This document shows positions 15,109 through 17,264 of a stretch of DNA of 17,264 bases, in pieces (position 1 is the first letter of the stretch; each line of letters begins with the position of its first letter). Under the pieces are notes generated by a model, which was not told the origin of the DNA, ran no database searches, and saw only the letters and a program-made list of their open reading frames with translations. The stretch is from Planctomycetaceae bacterium UBA4732 (lineage in GTDB: Bacteria; Planctomycetota; Planctomycetia; Gemmatales; Gemmataceae): assembly GCA_002404095.1 (NCBI GenBank), contig DHJA01000019.1, forward strand, positions 5,436 to 22,699, given 5' to 3'. The position numbers were made by a program, and so were the translations under genes.

Positions 15109-15244
15109 CCCCGGGTTCACGAGTACGTTCACCCGGGGCTTTATTCCAGTCGCACTAGGTGCTCCAAGACAGGCGCGGTCTTGGTCTTGAGTCCGGAGGA
15201 CGATTGGAATAAAGCCCCGGGTGAACGTACTCGTGAACCCGGGG
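15109..15244. repeat. Perfect 40-bp inverted repeat between two minus-strand genes
   Basis: Arms 15109-15148 and 15205-15244 are perfectly complementary over 40 bp, around a 56-nt centre. Each arm can also fold by itself: CCCCGGGT (15109-15116) with ACCCGGGG (15131-15138). The centre holds another hairpin, CCAAGAC (15164-15170)/GTCTTGG (15178-15184). The element begins 9 nt after the stop of the upstream DUF4129 gene and could act as an attenuator or terminator on the minus-strand transcript. Confidence 0.92.
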
Positions 15245-15253
15245 GTGCAGAGA

Positions 15254-17212
15254 CTACATCTCGCGCACCAGTGTTTGCATTTCCTCGGCCAGCTTCCGGC
15301 AGGCGCGAAACTCCGCTGCATCGCAGGCCCGGTCGCCGTACCATTTCCTCTCAAACAGGGCGGTAAACTCTCTAAAGACCTCATGCAACTCGGCCGGCGC
15401 CTGCGGCGCCAGGCGTACTTCCTGTAAATACTCGCCATTGGTGCGCGTCGGCTCGAAGCGCAAGAGCTGTTGCCGGTGCAGCATCGACAACACCGCCAGG
15501 TACAACGTGCGGACGGCTTGCAGGTACTGCTCATTGCGCCCCTGTTCGTCGGCTTCACGCCACAGTTCCGCCGGGGGCCGTTCATGCGGTAGGGCTTCGT
15601 GACGTTCCGTCGTATGTTGCACGGTCTTGGCGGCGACGAGCGGCGCCCGCTTCAGCCGCGGCCGTTTGTTGCGTGAGGCGATGAACAGCACCGCCCCGAC
15701 CACCATCACGGCGAGCGCCAAGCCGGCCAACAGCAGCAATCCCGCCGGTCCACAACCGCCGAGCGCCGGCAGCGTCATCAATGCTTTATGCGGCCGGCCG
15801 CTACTTGGATCATCCTCCGACTCATCCTTTCTTATTTCCTCCGGTTTCTCCTCTTCTTTCGGTTTGTCCGTCTCATCCTCCGGCCGCACGTCCACGACGG
15901 GGCGACCCGCGCCGGACTGCTGTAACAGCTTTCTAAGATCGTCTTTAGAGGTAGACTTTTGCGATCCCTCATCGGGCGGCAACGTCTCTTCCAAGAGGCC
16001 GAGTCGCTGGTCGAGGTCGTCCAGCACCCGCAGCGCGTCGTTGTGATCGCGTTCGGCGAAGCTCTTGATCCTGGCGCGAAACCAGCCGAACGCGCTGCCG
16101 TCGGACTGCTCCAATCGATTCGCCAATTGTCGTAGCTTCGGCTCCCAGCGTGCGCCGTCAAACGGGTCGGCCGCTTTCACCTCGTCGATGATGCTTTCCA
16201 CGGCCGTCCGGGTCGCATGAACCGCGTCGTAAACGGTCTCGGCATGGGCGGAACCGGCCCCGAGGCACAGTACGCCAATCAGGACGGCCAGCGCTCCGAC
16301 GCGCCTCCGCTCCGTCGTGGGGAAGACGTTTTGCACCCGCATTTGCAAGTCCAATCCTTCTTGCCGGGTGCGAGCGTCCACGTGCATCAGAAAATTCGAC
16401 GCCTCGAAAAAGGGGGCCAGCAGCAGCCACGACAGCAGGACTAGCGCCAAGTCATAGACCGGATTGGAAAGGGTCAATTGTAGGGCGACGAATGCGGCGT
16501 CGAACCCGGCCAGACTGGTCAAGACCCACAGGCCGGCCTCGGCCAATAAATGTAAATTGGTGAAAAGTAGCACCATCAAGGCCAGCCGGCTCAGGGTTAC
16601 AACGGCGGTCTTTGTCACGTCGTAACGCGCTTGCCGGACGTATTCGCCCAGGTCGGATAAAGAATGCTCCTTTCCGGAGGATAAATAGGCATGAATCGTC
16701 GCCAGGAAGGGCCAGAGGACGAAAGCCGGCAAGGCCGCTACGCTCGTCAGGAAGAAGCTGATCGCCAGTTGCCCTATGCCGAGCGATCCGCCGGGCCGTT
16801 CGGCCCAGGAAACGGCCGTCAGCCAGACGCCCAGCGCAAGTAGGACGCCGGTCAGTGCCACGGCGCGAGCGGCGGCGTGCGCTAAGCCGCGTCGGCCGGC
16901 GGCGTTCAGGCAGTTCGTGAAAGAAGCGGATTTGCCCTCGGCCCGCGCCCGGAACCATTCCTGACACGCCCCCGAACCCAGGCCGCTCAGGACGAGCAGC
17001 GCGAGCGGCAGCAGCGGCGCGAGCAGGCGCAAGGCCGGATGTGCGGGCGCGGGAAGCGCGGCCAGGAGAAGCAGGGCGCCGAACGCGGGCGCGAGGAAGA
17101 CGCCGCTGAATAGCAGTAGCACGGGCGCGTCCGCGAAAGTGAGCCGCCAGGCGTCGTCGAGTAGTTCGCCCGTGGTCCGCGGCCGGACCAGCGCCGCACC
17201 TTCCAGCGCCAT
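15254..17212 (-). CDS. Multi-pass membrane protein with C-terminal DUF4129-like domain
   Basis: The 652-aa protein combines three parts. Residues 1-290 hold several membrane segments (about 28-55, 60-80, 113-135, 148-170, 205-230, 250-270). Around 304-326 is a segment that looks like a signal peptide, RRVGALAVLIGVLCLGAG ending in AHA, followed by a helical, probably extracytoplasmic region and an acidic, proline- and glutamate-rich linker (about 441-470). A last membrane helix (about 485-510) leads to a cytoplasmic DUF4129-like domain (about 555-640) with YLAVLSMLHRQQLLRFEP, TNGEYLQEVR and FERKWYGDRACDAAEF. DUF4129 often occurs with transglutaminase or MoxR genes; its function is unknown. AAGGAG (complement of 17219-17224) lies 6 nt before the ATG. 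The internal signal-like segment suggests a fusion of two formerly separate genes. Upstream genes lie beyond the window. Confidence 0.8.
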   Translation of the reverse strand: MALEGAALVRPRTTGELLDDAWRLTFADAPVLLLFSGVFLAPAFGALLLLAALPAPAHPALRLLAPLLPLALLVLSGLGSGACQEWFRARAEGKSASFTNCLNAAGRRGLAHAAARAVALTGVLLALGVWLTAVSWAERPGGSLGIGQLAISFFLTSVAALPAFVLWPFLATIHAYLSSGKEHSLSDLGEYVRQARYDVTKTAVVTLSRLALMVLLFTNLHLLAEAGLWVLTSLAGFDAAFVALQLTLSNPVYDLALVLLSWLLLAPFFEASNFLMHVDARTRQEGLDLQMRVQNVFPTTERRRVGALAVLIGVLCLGAGSAHAETVYDAVHATRTAVESIIDEVKAADPFDGARWEPKLRQLANRLEQSDGSAFGWFRARIKSFAERDHNDALRVLDDLDQRLGLLEETLPPDEGSQKSTSKDDLRKLLQQSGAGRPVVDVRPEDETDKPKEEEKPEEIRKDESEDDPSSGRPHKALMTLPALGGCGPAGLLLLAGLALAVMVVGAVLFIASRNKRPRLKRAPLVAAKTVQHTTERHEALPHERPPAELWREADEQGRNEQYLQAVRTLYLAVLSMLHRQQLLRFEPTRTNGEYLQEVRLAPQAPAELHEVFREFTALFERKWYGDRACDAAEFRACRKLAEEMQTLVREM

Positions 17213-17240
17213 GAAAGGCTCCTTAAGGGAGAGGAGAGGC

Positions 17241-17264
17241 CGTTTAGCCGCGACCCCGAAGGGG
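17241..17264. repeat. Dispersed intergenic repeat, copy 2 (inverted)
   Basis: The complement of this stretch matches 13791-13812 except for one extra G in a G-run. It runs to the window edge and may continue beyond it. It also forms a short CCCC-GAA-GGGG hairpin. Confidence 0.7.

Noticed and set aside
14263..15366. 367-aa open frame on the plus strand opposite the DUF4350-like gene
   Set aside because: It runs through the 40-bp inverted repeat and into the end of the DUF4129 gene. The minus-strand frames show recognisable domains and membrane segments, while this one does not.

Overview
The window is GC-rich DNA, most likely from a planctomycete of the Gemmata type. That placement is an inference. 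It rests on the abundance of intergenic palindromic repeats, the pairing of a fused NirBD with a separate HemD, and a MoxR/DUF4350/DUF4129 operon. No rRNA, tRNA, transposase or CRISPR array is visible.

Region 1 (about 240-11237, + strand) is a nitrate/nitrite reduction cluster. In order it holds: a fused NirB-NirD siroheme nitrite reductase (296-3343); uroporphyrinogen-III synthase HemD for siroheme supply (3661-4473); a NarK/NasA-type MFS nitrate/nitrite transporter (4838-6124); a NarI-like membrane cytochrome b (6234-7364); a molybdopterin nitrate reductase of the NapA/NasA branch (7342-9594); a four-cluster [4Fe-4S] protein (9578-10213); a membrane-anchored Rieske protein with a twin-arginine motif (10226-10774); and a small two-helix membrane protein (10998-11237). 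The cytochrome b, catalytic and FeS genes overlap end to start, and the Rieske gene follows after 12 nt, so they are probably translated together. Nitrate would enter through the transporter, be reduced to nitrite by the Mo enzyme with electrons probably drawn from quinol through cytochrome b, Rieske and FeS proteins, and then be reduced to ammonium by NirBD. Sequences resembling sigma-54 (-24/-12) promoters precede nirBD (240-255) and the transporter (4763-4778), and a weaker one precedes the small membrane gene (10918-10933). This suggests RpoN-dependent nitrogen control.

Region 2 (11238-12747, + strand) holds a lipoprotein-like gene of unknown function and a complete mazEF toxin-antitoxin pair. 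The pair has its own sigma-70-like promoter, overlapped by a perfect inverted repeat.

Region 3 (12761-17212, - strand) converges on mazF with a 13-nt gap. It is an operon read from right to left: a multi-pass membrane protein with a C-terminal DUF4129-like domain, a DUF4350-like protein and a MoxR AAA+ ATPase. The DUF58 partner usual in such operons is absent from the window.

Four intergenic spaces carry elaborate palindromic elements: 3371-3617, 4485-4605, 6137-6234 and 15109-15244. The last is a perfect 40-bp inverted repeat. A further 24-nt dispersed repeat occurs at 13791-13812 and, inverted, at 17241-17264. These repeat elements and the hybrid electron-transfer chain of the nitrate reductase are the most unusual parts of the window.
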